Under the pieces are notes generated by a model that did not search any database, was not told the origin of the DNA, and saw nothing but the letters and a program-made list of their open reading frames with translations. This document shows, in pieces, positions 20,854 through 29,809 of a stretch of DNA of 64,000 nucleotides (within the stretch, counting starts at the first letter, position 1; every line of letters begins with the position of its first letter). Origin of the DNA: Enterobacter ludwigii. GTDB taxonomy: Bacteria > Pseudomonadota > Gammaproteobacteria > Enterobacterales > Enterobacteriaceae. The DNA lies in NCBI RefSeq assembly GCF_001750725.1, contig NZ_CP017279.1, positions 2,666,001-2,730,000 on the forward strand, written 5' to 3'. A program made the position numbers and the translations under genes.

Positions 20854-21074
20854 ACAACCCTTCCCTGAATCGGATGGCGGGAGTGAGAACGTGAATTGTA
20901 TCTAACTGTCACAAAAAAGACTTTCGCTTTTTGTCTCCCTGCCACGATCCGCAAAACCCTGATGAATGGGATTTTCTTCATGCCTCAACACGGCTACACT
21001 CGCAGGGCAGTGGAGATGAACGATATGCCGGTTCATCGGTCAAATTAGCACATCGCAAATACAGGACAGTGGTT

Positions 21075-22538
21075 ATGTTCAGGCAGTTGAGAAAAACACT
21101 GGTTGCGACACTGATTGCCGCACTGACGGTCGGTCAGGTGTTGCCAGCTTTCGCTGACTCGTCCGATTCATTGCCGGACATGGGCACTACAGCAGGAAGC
21201 ACGCTCTCCATTGGGCAGGAAATGCAGATGGGGGATTATTACGTTCGTCAGCTGCGTGGCAGCGCGCCGCTGATTAACGACCCGTTGCTGGTTCAGTACA
21301 TTAACGGGCTGGGCATGCGCCTGGTCGCGCACGCCAACTCGGTAAAAACCCCCTTCCACTTCTATTTAATCAATAATGACGAAATCAACGCCTTCGCCTT
21401 CTTTGGCGGCAACGTGGTGCTGCATTCGGCGTTATTCCGCTACTCTGATAACGAAAGTCAGCTGGCCTCGGTCATGGCGCACGAAATCTCTCACGTCACC
21501 CAGCGCCACCTTGCCCGGGCAATGGAAGACCAGAAGCGTAACGCTCCGCTGACCTGGGTTGGCGCATTGGGTTCCATTCTGCTGGCAATGGCCAGCCCGC
21601 AGGCCGGGATGGCGGCGTTAACCGGTACGCTGGCGGGAACACGTCAGGGAATGATCAGTTTCACCCAGCAAAACGAACAGGAAGCGGATCGTATTGGCAT
21701 TCAGGTGCTGCAACGTTCGGGCTTTGACCCGCAGGCCATGCCGAGCTTCCTCGAAAAACTGCTCGACCAGGCGCGCTACTCCTCCCGTCCGCCGGAAATT
21801 TTGCTGACGCACCCCTTACCGGAAAGCCGTCTGTCGGATGCGCGTAACCGTGCCAACCAGATGCGCCCGGTCGTAGTTCAGTCGTCGCAGGATTTCTACA
21901 TGGCAAAAGTGCGAACGCTTGGAATGTACAATTCCGGGCGTAACCAGCTGACCAGCGACCTGCTGGATGCGCTGGCGAAAGGCAACGTGCGTGAGAAAAA
22001 CGCGGCTCAGTATGGCCAGGCGTTACAGGCGATGGAAGCGAGCAAATATGACGAAGCGCGTAAAACGCTGCAGCCACTTCTCGCCGCCGACCCGAATAAC
22101 CCGTGGTATCTCGATCTCGCCACGGATATCGATCTGGGGCAGAAAAAAGCCACCGATGCGATTAATCGCCTGAAAGGGGCAAAAGAGGTGCGGACAAACC
22201 CGGTGCTGCAGCTTAACCTGGCGAATGCTTACTTACAGGGTGGTCAGCCTGCTGAAGCGGCGAATATTCTGAACCGCTACACCTTTAACAATAAAGACGA
22301 TCAGAACGGCTGGGATCTGCTTGCCCAGGCAGAAGCGCAGCTGGGCAACCGCGATCAGGAGCTTGCGGCACGCGCCGAAGGCTTTGCCCTGGTGGGACGT
22401 CTTGACCAGGCGATTTCCCTCCTGAGCAGTGCCAGTTCACAGGTTAAGCTCGGCAGTCTGCAGCAGGCTCGTTACGATGCGCGTATCGATCAGCTTCGCG
22501 GTCTGCAGCAGCGCTTTAAGCCGTACGAGAAGATGTAA
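21075..22538 (+). CDS. bepA: Outer-membrane quality-control metalloprotease/chaperone BepA
   Basis: 487 residues, same as E. coli BepA (YfgC). A periplasmic M48 zinc protease that helps LptD mature and degrades stalled outer-membrane proteins. A signal peptide (first ~27 residues, ending AFADSS) is followed by the protease domain with AHEISH giving His136, Glu137 and His140, a third ligand region [10 protein letters not shown], and four TPR repeats from about residue 305 (for example [17 protein letters not shown]). The ATG at 21075 gives the conserved N-terminus MFRQLRKTL; longer in-frame extensions lack homology. In E. coli it belongs to the sigma-E regulon. yfgD follows 18 bases downstream. 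Confidence 0.96.
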   Translation: MFRQLRKTLVATLIAALTVGQVLPAFADSSDSLPDMGTTAGSTLSIGQEMQMGDYYVRQLRGSAPLINDPLLVQYINGLGMRLVAHANSVKTPFHFYLINNDEINAFAFFGGNVVLHSALFRYSDNESQLASVMAHEISHVTQRHLARAMEDQKRNAPLTWVGALGSILLAMASPQAGMAALTGTLAGTRQGMISFTQQNEQEADRIGIQVLQRSGFDPQAMPSFLEKLLDQARYSSRPPEILLTHPLPESRLSDARNRANQMRPVVVQSSQDFYMAKVRTLGMYNSGRNQLTSDLLDALAKGNVREKNAAQYGQALQAMEASKYDEARKTLQPLLAADPNNPWYLDLATDIDLGQKKATDAINRLKGAKEVRTNPVLQLNLANAYLQGGQPAEAANILNRYTFNNKDDQNGWDLLAQAEAQLGNRDQELAARAEGFALVGRLDQAISLLSSASSQVKLGSLQQARYDARIDQLRGLQQRFKPYEKM

Positions 22539-22556
22539 TAAAGGAGAATTCAGGTC

Positions 22557-22913
22557 ATGACAGACGCGGTAAAAATCTACCACAACCCACGCTGCTCGAA
22601 GAGCCGCGACACCCTTAGCCTGCTGAAGTCGAACGGCATTGACCCGGAAGTGGTGTTGTATCTGGAGACACCGCCAGATGCACAGACGCTTCGTCAGCTG
22701 CTGCACATGCTGGGAATGGGCAGTGCCAGAGAGCTAATGCGCCAGAAAGAGGACCTGTATACGTCGCTCAATCTGAATGACAGTCGTCTAACCGAGGCTG
22801 AGCTGATTCAGGCGATGGTTGAAAATCCGAAACTGATTGAGCGCCCCATTGTGGTCGCAAACGGTCAGGCGCGTATTGGACGCCCGCCGGAAGAGGTGCT
22901 CGAGATACTCTAA
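22557..22913 (+). CDS. yfgD: ArsC-family reductase YfgD
   Basis: 118-residue member of the ArsC (glutaredoxin-dependent arsenate reductase) family, with the active-site Cys13 in HNPRCSKSRDTL and the conserved arginine region IERPIVV. Whether it reduces arsenate in vivo is unclear; no arsB or arsR is nearby. It is 18 bases from bepA and probably in its operon, with AGGAGA upstream of the ATG. In E. coli hda follows directly; here a four-gene accessory block is inserted. Its last 4 bases overlap the convergent transposase-like gene. Confidence 0.93.
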   Translation: MTDAVKIYHNPRCSKSRDTLSLLKSNGIDPEVVLYLETPPDAQTLRQLLHMLGMGSARELMRQKEDLYTSLNLNDSRLTEAELIQAMVENPKLIERPIVVANGQARIGRPPEEVLEIL

Positions 22914-23734
22914 TCCTTACGCCGCAGCGCTTCCAGAAAGGCCTGCGGCGTGCTCTCTCCCAGCTTTTTCTGCGCTTTGCCCCGATTGTAAAACTCGCAC
23001 ATCTCGAACAACACCTGCCCTAACGGAACAGCATTCACTCGTGGAATGATGTCGCCGAGCGGTACCGCAACCTGCACGGCCTTGTGCCTGGTCGGCTGTA
23101 CTTTTACGACAGGTTCACCCGCGGGTAAGTCGGGTTCAAAACCGAAAGTCTCAACAGATTGGATATCAGCCGGACAGGCGTTCAGCAACTCACGCATCCA
23201 GTTGTTCAGCAGCTGTGATGAAATTCCCGCATAGAGCCGGGCATAACACCAGCCGCTCACCGGTTCGCGCCCCCACAGCAGATGCTGCTCCCCGCCATCA
23301 TCCATATGCAGCGATAAAGGCTGGTGATGCACCAGCAGTTTTGTGGGTAAAACGCCTGCCTTTAGCGCTTTTTTCCCCTGAAGTTCAACGCCTTTGCGTT
23401 TCGCAGAAGCGGGACGGAGATAACGGTTCAGCGTCGCCCGCGAAACGGAAATCCCCAGCACCCCGTTAACCAGCAGCAGCAGTTCATCCAGCGGTGCGCC
23501 CGTGATATCACGCAGCGCATTAACAAGGTCAACCTGCTCTTGTCTCATCGCTTTGTGTATCACTTTTGGGGTCGTATGGTTGTCAGAAACCCGATCGCGA
23601 TTGCGCCATCGCCGCACGGTCGTCACGGAAATACCCAGCTCCGCAGCCAGCTCTCTGTCGCTTTTGTCGGATTGTTGCAGATAGCGACGGACCCGCGGTG
23701 TGGTGGTGGCATTGGCGTGCAATTTGATTTCCAT
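22910..23734 (-). CDS. IS481-transposase-like protein, probably domesticated
   Basis: 274 residues. The N-terminal part (about 10-105) matches the IS481-family transposase start: an arginine-rich RVRRYLQQSDKSDRELA, a helix-turn-helix AAELGISVTTVRRWRNRD, then a second DNA-binding helix set ISVSRATLNRYLR. The central part keeps an integrase-like beta strand with an Asp (SLHMDDGGEQHLLWG, Asp145/146), but the later DNG and Glu motifs of a DDE catalytic triad are not visible. The C-terminus (LFEMCEFYNRG...TPQAFLEALRRK) still resembles an IS481 tail. No terminal inverted repeats were seen around it. It is divergent from the PTS gene, so a regulatory role there is plausible. The ATG at 23734 has GGAG 8 bases upstream. 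Function is not established. Confidence 0.6.
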   Translation of the reverse strand: MEIKLHANATTTPRVRRYLQQSDKSDRELAAELGISVTTVRRWRNRDRVSDNHTTPKVIHKAMRQEQVDLVNALRDITGAPLDELLLLVNGVLGISVSRATLNRYLRPASAKRKGVELQGKKALKAGVLPTKLLVHHQPLSLHMDDGGEQHLLWGREPVSGWCYARLYAGISSQLLNNWMRELLNACPADIQSVETFGFEPDLPAGEPVVKVQPTRHKAVQVAVPLGDIIPRVNAVPLGQVLFEMCEFYNRGKAQKKLGESTPQAFLEALRRKD

Positions 23735-23879
23735 CGCTGTAACTCCATAACCAATCTCATGAGATTCATAATATCTTAGCGAGTGCTTTGTGACCTGTTT
23801 CACCTTTCAGCCACCGCGCTTCACTGATAATCCACAGACATAACATAACAACACCCCTCAATCTTGTACGGAGTTCACA

Positions 23880-25199
23880 ATGAACAATGTTCTGGGATTT
23901 CTTGAAGCAAAACTGATGCCGCTGGCGGCCAAAACCGCGCAACAGCGGCATCTGGGCGCCATACGCGGGGCCTATGTTTCCTTCATGCCGTTTATCATCG
24001 TCGGCTCGATTCTGCTGGTCATCTCCTCTTTTCCGAACCAAACCTATCAGCAGTTTATGTCTCAGGCATTTGGTGAAAGCTGGAGTGCCATCATTGAAAT
24101 TCCGTTCAACGCGGTGTTCTCAACCATGTCGCTGTTTATCAGCTTCCTGGTGGCGTTTCGCCTGGCTGAACACTACGGCGAAGATCGCATCTCCTGCGGC
24201 ATTCTGGCTCTGGTCGCCTTTTTAATCCTGACACCTTTTATCAAAGTGGCCGAAAACGGCGGTATCACGGTCATGCCGGTGGAGTGGATTGGCAGCAAAG
24301 GGTTGTTCGTGGCGATGATTGGCTCTCTGCTGTGGACGGAGCTGTTCTGCTGGCTGAAGCGCAAAAAGCTGGTCATCAGAATGCCTGATGGCGTGCCGCC
24401 GGCGGTGCAGGAGTCGTTCGCCGCGCTGATCCCGGCCCTGCTGGTAATGATTCTGGTGCTTATTATCCGCATCATTTTCGAAAACACCCACTACAACACC
24501 ATTCACCAGTTTATTTACGAGGTGGTCGCCACGCCGGTTCGCCACTACGGGACCTCCTATTTCGGCGCGCTGATGACGGTGTTCAGCATCACCATTCTGT
24601 GGTCTGTGGGCATTAACTCCGGCTCAATGATCAACGGCATCATTCGCCCGCTGTGGATGGAGAACCAGACCGATAACATCGCCGCCATTCAGGCGGGTAC
24701 GACGCCACCGCACATTATCACCGAACAGTTTTTTGACATGATCTGGATGGGTGGCGCAGGGGCAACGCTCTCGCTGGTGATTGCGATGCTGATTTTTGCC
24801 CGCAGCAAAAACATGCGCGAGGTGGCGCGTCTCGGCGCGGGGGCCTCGGTGTTTAACATCAACGAGCCGATTCTGTTTGGCCTGCCGGTTATCATGAACC
24901 CCATCATGCTGATCCCGTTCAATCTGGTGCCGCTGGTCCTGGTTACCGTGCAATATGCCGCGATGAAAATGGGTGCCGTCGCTGTGACCACCGGGGTGTT
25001 TATCCCCTGGACGTTACCGCCGGTGATCAGCGGGTTTATCGTCACGGGGCATCTCAGCGGCAGCGTGATGCAGCTTATCAACCTGCTGATTGGCGCCATG
25101 CTGTATCTGCCTTTCATGCGTATCGTGGATAAACAATACCGCGCCGCGGAGATTGCCACCGTGACGCAAACCGACCCAACCCTTGCAAAACAGGAGTAA
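23880..25199 (+). CDS. PTS EIIC of the lactose/N,N'-diacetylchitobiose family
   Basis: 439-residue membrane component of a sugar phosphotransferase system, lactose/cellobiose (CelB/LacE) family. About ten hydrophobic segments are visible, and the diagnostic segment SVFNINEPILFGLPVIMNP (near residues 320-340) carries the substrate-binding Asn-Glu. There is no EIIA or EIIB domain and none is encoded nearby, so it would have to borrow these from elsewhere in the genome. It is the first of three tightly packed genes (3-base gap, then a 4-base overlap) with a glycosylasparaginase and an aminopeptidase. This suggests that the imported compound is an amino-acid or peptide glycoside rather than a simple disaccharide. 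That substrate is an inference from context. Confidence 0.85.
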   Translation: MNNVLGFLEAKLMPLAAKTAQQRHLGAIRGAYVSFMPFIIVGSILLVISSFPNQTYQQFMSQAFGESWSAIIEIPFNAVFSTMSLFISFLVAFRLAEHYGEDRISCGILALVAFLILTPFIKVAENGGITVMPVEWIGSKGLFVAMIGSLLWTELFCWLKRKKLVIRMPDGVPPAVQESFAALIPALLVMILVLIIRIIFENTHYNTIHQFIYEVVATPVRHYGTSYFGALMTVFSITILWSVGINSGSMINGIIRPLWMENQTDNIAAIQAGTTPPHIITEQFFDMIWMGGAGATLSLVIAMLIFARSKNMREVARLGAGASVFNINEPILFGLPVIMNPIMLIPFNLVPLVLVTVQYAAMKMGAVAVTTGVFIPWTLPPVISGFIVTGHLSGSVMQLINLLIGAMLYLPFMRIVDKQYRAAEIATVTQTDPTLAKQE

Positions 25200-25202
25200 A
25201 GC

Positions 25203-26162
25203 ATGTGGGGAATTATCGCAACCTGGCGAATGGCGCTTGAAGGGGTCACGGAGTCTGCGTCTGCGCTGGCTGCGGGGAAACCGGTAGCAGAAGCGGTGGT
25301 CGATGCCGTTGCTGCCGTCGAGGACTTCCCGTTGTATAAATCCGTCGGCTACGGCGGGCTGCCAACCGAAAATGGCGAGGTCGAACTGGATGCGGCGTAT
25401 ATGGATGGCGATACGCTTGCGTTTGGAGCCGTGGGAGATCTGATTGATATTGCGAACCCGGTGCGTGTCGCCCATGCGCTAAGCCGCCAGCGCTATAACA
25501 GCCTGCTGGTCGGCCAGGGCGCGCGCGAATGGGCGCTGAGTCAGGGGTTTGCCGACAAAACCATGCTTACCGACCGCGCGATGCAGCATTATCGTAAGCG
25601 CTGCCGGGAGACGCTGGACAAAGGCTTAAGCCCGTACGATGGGCATGACACCGTCGGGATTATTGGCCTCGACAAAAGGGGGTCGATGAGCGTGGCGACC
25701 TCCACCAGCGGTCTGTTTATGAAAAAGCGCGGCCGTATTGGCGACTCGCCGATTATCGGCTCCGGCTTTTACTGCGACAGTGAAACCGGTGCCGCCACCG
25801 CCACCGGCGTGGGGGAAGACCTGATGAAAGGCTGCACCAGCTACGAAATTGTTCGCCGCATGGCACAGGGCATGTCACCGCAGCAGGCGGCGGACTCGGT
25901 GGTCTTCGAACTGGAAGACAAACTGATGTCGCGCTTTGGCCGCGCGGGCGATCTCTCGGTGGTGTGCATGAATAATAAAGGCGAATTCGGCGCCGCAACC
26001 AACATCAAAACCTTCTCATTTGTGGTGGCAACGGCCCGCCAGCCTCTCACCGTATTTCGCGCCGAGCGCCTGCGGGAAAAAACGCACTATCAGCCCGTGG
26101 ATGAGGAATGGATGCAGGCCTATGCCGCGCGGATCCGCGCGCCAGTTGAGGAGTCACAATGA
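25203..26162 (+). CDS. Glycosylasparaginase-family Ntn hydrolase (aspartylglucosaminidase-like)
   Basis: 319-residue N-terminal-nucleophile hydrolase of the N4-(beta-N-acetylglucosaminyl)-L-asparaginase family. The self-cleavage and nucleophile site is GHDT-VGIIGLD (Thr150). The substrate loop RGRIGDSPIIGSGFYCD and the TSTSG motif match human aspartylglucosaminidase closely, including the GDSPI arginine/aspartate region. Known enzymes cut the Asn-GlcNAc bond of glycoasparagines or act as isoaspartyl peptidases; the GDSPIxGxG type favours the former. There is no signal peptide, so it acts in the cytoplasm, after PTS import. It starts 3 bases after the PTS gene and overlaps the aminopeptidase by 4 bases. 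Activity and true substrate are not shown by sequence alone. Confidence 0.85.
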   Translation: MWGIIATWRMALEGVTESASALAAGKPVAEAVVDAVAAVEDFPLYKSVGYGGLPTENGEVELDAAYMDGDTLAFGAVGDLIDIANPVRVAHALSRQRYNSLLVGQGAREWALSQGFADKTMLTDRAMQHYRKRCRETLDKGLSPYDGHDTVGIIGLDKRGSMSVATSTSGLFMKKRGRIGDSPIIGSGFYCDSETGAATATGVGEDLMKGCTSYEIVRRMAQGMSPQQAADSVVFELEDKLMSRFGRAGDLSVVCMNNKGEFGAATNIKTFSFVVATARQPLTVFRAERLREKTHYQPVDEEWMQAYAARIRAPVEESQ

Positions 26163-27580
26163 TTACCTTTACGCTTATCACCGCCCTTGCAGACGCAAAG
26201 CCCCAGAGTCATCTTATTGCCCGGGCTGCCTGCGCGTTACTGCCGGACACCGCACTCATCGCTGAAATGCGTGAACAAAACGCCGTCGCGGATACCCGCT
26301 TTGGCTGTGCTCCGTTTGCCAGAATCACGCTGCTGCCGGATGCGCTCTGGCAGGACAGTCTGACAGAAGGGTTACTCGCCGCCCTCCGTCCACTGCTGGC
26401 AGCCCCGGTCAGCGCCGATGTGGTACTGGATGTCACGGATATTGACGAGGTGGTGCTGACGCAGGTTCTGCGTTTTCTCTTTAACCAGGCGTATGACCTT
26501 CGCGATCTGCAGCTTAAGAAAACCGATGGCAAAAGCGTTCGCCTTCGCCATGTCACCGCCCTGTGTCATCCGCAACAGCGTGAAAGGCTGGACGCTCTCT
26601 TCCAGCAACAGCAGGCCATTGCCCGAGGAATGGTCGCCGCGCGACGTCTGGCGGATATGCCGTCCGATCGCTGTACGCCGCAGTATGTCGTCGACGAAGC
26701 GCAAAAGCTGTGCGCCGCCTTCCCCGCCCTGCGGTGTGAAGTGCTTGATGAGAAGCAAATTATTGAACAGGGACTGGGGCTTCTGCATGCCGTCGGTAAA
26801 GGCGCGACCTGTCCACCGCGGCTGCTGGCCATTCACTATAACGGCATCGCTGATGGCCCGGTATGCTGTTACGTGGGCAAAGGCATAACGTTTGATACCG
26901 GTGGCCTGTGGCTGAAGGAAGGCGCGGGCATGTACACCATGAAATATGACATGTGCGGGGCAGCGAACGTGCTCGGGTTAATGCTGAGCGTGGCAGAACT
27001 CGGCCTGCCGGTTCGTATTATGGGCGTACTGGCGCTGGCGGAAAACGCCATAGGACCGGATGCAATGCAGCCGGGCACGGTGGCCAACGCCTGCAACGGT
27101 ATCACGGTTGAAATCAACAATACCGATGCCGAAGGCCGGCTGGTACTGGCGGATGCGATCGCCTGGGCCAGCCAGCGTCATCCGCAGGCTCGCTATATTA
27201 TTGATATGGCGACCTTAACCGGTGCCGTCGTGAAAGCGCTGGGGTACGAGCTGAGTGGGTTAATGACGCAGGACGAAGCGCTGCGTCAGGCGCTCACCCG
27301 CGCGGGGAAACGGAGCGGTGATGAGGTGTGGTCCCTGCCGCTGGATGCACGGTTAAAAAAACAGACCGACAGCGCCATTGCCGACCTGTGCAATACCCCA
27401 CCCAATAATGCGGCGATCAGCGCATCGGCGGCCTGGCTGTTACACCATTTTTGCCCGCCGACCATTCCATGGGCCCATCTGGATATTAGCGGCACGGCGC
27501 TGTGGCGTGAGAACGGAAAAAGCGTGGCCTCGGGCAGACCCATTCCACTTCTGGTTGAGCATTTGCTGGAAGACAGGTGA
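26159..27580 (+). CDS. M17 leucyl aminopeptidase family protein
   Basis: 473-residue di-metal aminopeptidase of family M17 (PepA/PepB type). The metal and catalytic residues keep the spacing of E. coli PepA: Lys241 and Asp246 in GKGITFDTGG, Asp264 in MKYDMCGAAN, Asp323, Glu325 and Arg327 in NNTDAEGRLVLADA. The N-terminal domain (about 1-150) is variable. It is the last gene of the PTS-glycosylasparaginase set, overlapping the previous gene by 4 bases (ATGA). It is not the housekeeping PepA or PepB by location. The context suggests trimming of peptides or of the aspartyl product side. A strong hairpin follows. Confidence 0.88.
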   Translation: MITFTLITALADAKPQSHLIARAACALLPDTALIAEMREQNAVADTRFGCAPFARITLLPDALWQDSLTEGLLAALRPLLAAPVSADVVLDVTDIDEVVLTQVLRFLFNQAYDLRDLQLKKTDGKSVRLRHVTALCHPQQRERLDALFQQQQAIARGMVAARRLADMPSDRCTPQYVVDEAQKLCAAFPALRCEVLDEKQIIEQGLGLLHAVGKGATCPPRLLAIHYNGIADGPVCCYVGKGITFDTGGLWLKEGAGMYTMKYDMCGAANVLGLMLSVAELGLPVRIMGVLALAENAIGPDAMQPGTVANACNGITVEINNTDAEGRLVLADAIAWASQRHPQARYIIDMATLTGAVVKALGYELSGLMTQDEALRQALTRAGKRSGDEVWSLPLDARLKKQTDSAIADLCNTPPNNAAISASAAWLLHHFCPPTIPWAHLDISGTALWRENGKSVASGRPIPLLVEHLLEDR

Positions 27581-27600
27581 TTTTTAGCCGGCGGCGCTGG

Positions 27601-27629
27601 TTCTCCCTCTGCGCCAGGCAGAGGGAGAA
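27601..27629. repeat. CTCCCTCTGC/GCAGAGGGAG hairpin repeat, copy 3
   Basis: Perfect 12-bp inverted repeat TTCTCCCTCTGC / GCAGAGGGAGAA with a 5-base loop, between the convergent aminopeptidase gene and hda. Related to the CCCTCTCCC hairpins elsewhere in the window. It probably marks the end of both transcripts. Confidence 0.7.
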
Positions 27630-27636
27630 AAGCGCA

Positions 27637-28338
27637 TCACAGCTTCAGAATATCTTTCACAAAAGGAATGGTCAGCTTGCGCTGCGCGGTAATCGAAGCG
27701 CGATCGAGCTGATCGAGCGTATCAAAGAGCGTGCGCATTTCCCGGTCCAGGCGCTTGAGCAGGAAACGCCCCACGTCTTCCGGGAGTTCAAAGCCGCGCA
27801 ATCTTGCGCGCAGCTGTAACGCCTGAAGTTTGTCTTCATCCGACAGCGGCTGCAGCTTGTAGATTTGCCCCCAGTCCAGACGGGAAGCCAGATCCGGCAG
27901 CCCCAGATTCAACTGGCGCGGCGGACGATCGCCGGTGATCAGCAGCCGGGTTTTCCCCGACTCCAGAATGCGGTTATAGAGGTTAAAGATCGCCATTTCC
28001 CATGGCTCATCCCCCGCCACACATTCGATATTATCGATGCAGACCAGTGAGAGATGTTCCATTCCCTCCATGACTTCAGGCACAAACCAGGTACGTTTAT
28101 CCAGCGGCACATAGCCTACCGCATCACCCCGCGCGGAAAGCTCCGCACAGGCGGCATGCAACAGGTGGCTGCGCCCCGCGCCTTCGCGTGACCAGATATA
28201 GATGTATCCGCTGTGTTCCTGACGCAGCACGTTTTGCAGTGCAGCCAGTAAAGAGGGGTTATCACCCGGCCAGAAACTCGCAAAAGTTTCGTCGTCAGGG
28301 AGATAGAGTGGCAGAGAGAGCTGTGCCGGTCCGTTCAG
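27637..28338 (-). CDS. hda: DnaA regulator Hda (CTG start)
   Basis: 233-residue AAA+ protein that, with the DNA-loaded beta clamp, stimulates ATP hydrolysis by DnaA (RIDA) and so prevents re-initiation. The clamp-binding motif QLSLPL is at residues 6-11 from a CTG codon at 28338, preceded by a TTGAGGT ribosome-binding site. No ATG, GTG or TTG fits the conserved N-terminus, and CTG initiation is known for E. coli hda, which is also 233 residues. The Walker A-like [13 protein letters not shown] and the sensor/box VII region [10 protein letters not shown] are present. A shorter ATG start at 28230 would remove the clamp-binding motif. uraA lies upstream on the same strand. Confidence 0.94.
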   Translation of the reverse strand: MNGPAQLSLPLYLPDDETFASFWPGDNPSLLAALQNVLRQEHSGYIYIWSREGAGRSHLLHAACAELSARGDAVGYVPLDKRTWFVPEVMEGMEHLSLVCIDNIECVAGDEPWEMAIFNLYNRILESGKTRLLITGDRPPRQLNLGLPDLASRLDWGQIYKLQPLSDEDKLQALQLRARLRGFELPEDVGRFLLKRLDREMRTLFDTLDQLDRASITAQRKLTIPFVKDILKL

Positions 28339-28402
28339 AAGTACCTCAACCAGATCTTACATAAAATCGGCGGTGAGTTTAGCACGGAACGTGCAAGGAG
28401 AG

Positions 28403-28429
28403 AACCGGGCGGATCGTCCGCCCGGTTTT
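28403..28429. terminator. Hairpin terminator between uraA and hda
   Basis: Strong 11-bp stem AACCGGGCGGA / TCCGCCCGGTT with a 3-base loop just after the uraA stop. The T-run is on the plus-strand side; on the minus strand the tail is TTCTCTCC. It should limit read-through from uraA into hda. Confidence 0.7.
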
Positions 28430-28433
28430 ACGA

Positions 28434-29723
28434 TCAATGTGACGCTTTTTCGCTGTCTTCGGCATCCAGCACCACTTCTTCCGGGCGCAGGACGGAGATC
28501 AGTTTGAAGATCAGGCTCAGGCCCACACCCACGATGGTCGCCAGTGCCATGCCTTTCAGTTCAGCCGCACCGATGTGCACCTTCGCGCCGCTCACGCCGA
28601 TGATCAGGATCACGGAGGTGAGGATCAGGTTTTGCGCTTTGCTGTAGTCCACTTTAGATTCAATCAGCACGCGAATACCGGACGCGCCGATCACACCGTA
28701 CAGCAGCAGAGAGACGCCTCCCATTACCGGTACCGGAATGATCTGGATAGCCGCCGCCAGTTTGCCCACGCAGGAGAGCAGGATGGCGATGATTGCCGCG
28801 CCGCCAATAACCCAGGTACTGTAGACACGGGTAATCGCCATCACGCCGATGTTCTCACCGTAGGTGGTGTTAGGCGTAGAACCAAAGAAACCGGAGATAA
28901 TGGTAGAGAGGCCGTTAGCGAACATCGAGCGGTGCAGACCCGGGTCGCGGATCAGGTCACGTTTAACGATGTTTGCCGTCACCACCAGGTGACCTACGTG
29001 CTCAGCAATAACCACCAGCGCCGCGGGCAGGATCGTGAAAATGGCAAACCATTCAAAGCGCGGGGTATAGAAGGTTGGCAGTGCGAACCAGTGCGCTTCA
29101 GCAATGGGCGTGGTATCAACAACGCCCATCACGAAGGAGAGCGCATACCCCGCCAGCACACCGATCAGGATCGGGATAATCGCCATAAAACCGCGGAACA
29201 GCACGGAACCAAATACCGTTACGCCCAGTGTCACCATCGAGATGATGATGGTTTTGGAATCCGGTGACTGCCCGTCAGCAGGCAGCAGGCCGGCCATATT
29301 AGCCGCCACGCCCGCCAGCTCCAGACCGATGACGGCGACAATGGCCCCCATTGCAGCAGGCGGGAACATAACGTCCAGCCAGCCGGTACCGGCCTTCTTC
29401 ACAATGAAAGAGACCAGGCAGAAGAGGACGCCACACATAATGAAGCCGCCCAGCGCCACTTCATACCCCAGCGGCAGCAACAGCAGAACCGGTGAAATAA
29501 AGGCGAAGCTTGAGCCGAGATAGGCAGGGATTTTGCCTTTACAGATAAAGAGGTAAAGCAGCGTACCCACACCGTTGAACAACAGCACGGTAGCCGGGTT
29601 AATGTGAAACAGGATTGGCACCAGCACGGTTGCGCCAAACATGGCGAACAGGTGCTGCAGACTAAGCGGGATTGTCTGTAAAAGCGGCGGTCTTTCACTC
29701 ACCCCGATAGCACGGCGCGTCAT
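28434..29723 (-). CDS. uraA: Uracil:proton symporter UraA
   Basis: 429 residues, same as E. coli UraA, an inner-membrane nucleobase-ascorbate transporter with 14 transmembrane segments. Conserved signatures are SLQHLFAMFGATVLVP in the first helix and the substrate/proton site GSTPNTTYGENIGVMAITRV with its key Glu. It imports uracil, which the upstream upp gene product converts to UMP. It is downstream of upp on the same strand with a hairpin attenuator or terminator in the 86-base gap. Confidence 0.97.
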   Translation of the reverse strand: MTRRAIGVSERPPLLQTIPLSLQHLFAMFGATVLVPILFHINPATVLLFNGVGTLLYLFICKGKIPAYLGSSFAFISPVLLLLPLGYEVALGGFIMCGVLFCLVSFIVKKAGTGWLDVMFPPAAMGAIVAVIGLELAGVAANMAGLLPADGQSPDSKTIIISMVTLGVTVFGSVLFRGFMAIIPILIGVLAGYALSFVMGVVDTTPIAEAHWFALPTFYTPRFEWFAIFTILPAALVVIAEHVGHLVVTANIVKRDLIRDPGLHRSMFANGLSTIISGFFGSTPNTTYGENIGVMAITRVYSTWVIGGAAIIAILLSCVGKLAAAIQIIPVPVMGGVSLLLYGVIGASGIRVLIESKVDYSKAQNLILTSVILIIGVSGAKVHIGAAELKGMALATIVGVGLSLIFKLISVLRPEEVVLDAEDSEKASH

Positions 29724-29765
29724 AGTGTTTTCCTCTGAGTAGTATTGTTGTTGGCGTTTTATTCA

Positions 29766-29793
29766 AAAAAAAGCCGACTATCAAAGTCGGCTT
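29766..29793 (-). terminator. Intrinsic terminator between upp and uraA
   Basis: Stem AGCCGACT / AGTCGGCT with a 5-base loop, followed on the minus strand by eight T residues. It probably causes partial termination within the upp-uraA operon. Confidence 0.85.
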
Positions 29794-29809
29794 CATTATC
29801 GTTATTCGA

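Noticed and set aside
22910..23734. Active insertion sequence of the IS481 family
   Set aside because: No flanking inverted repeats or target duplications were found and the catalytic triad looks incomplete, so it is treated as a domesticated gene.
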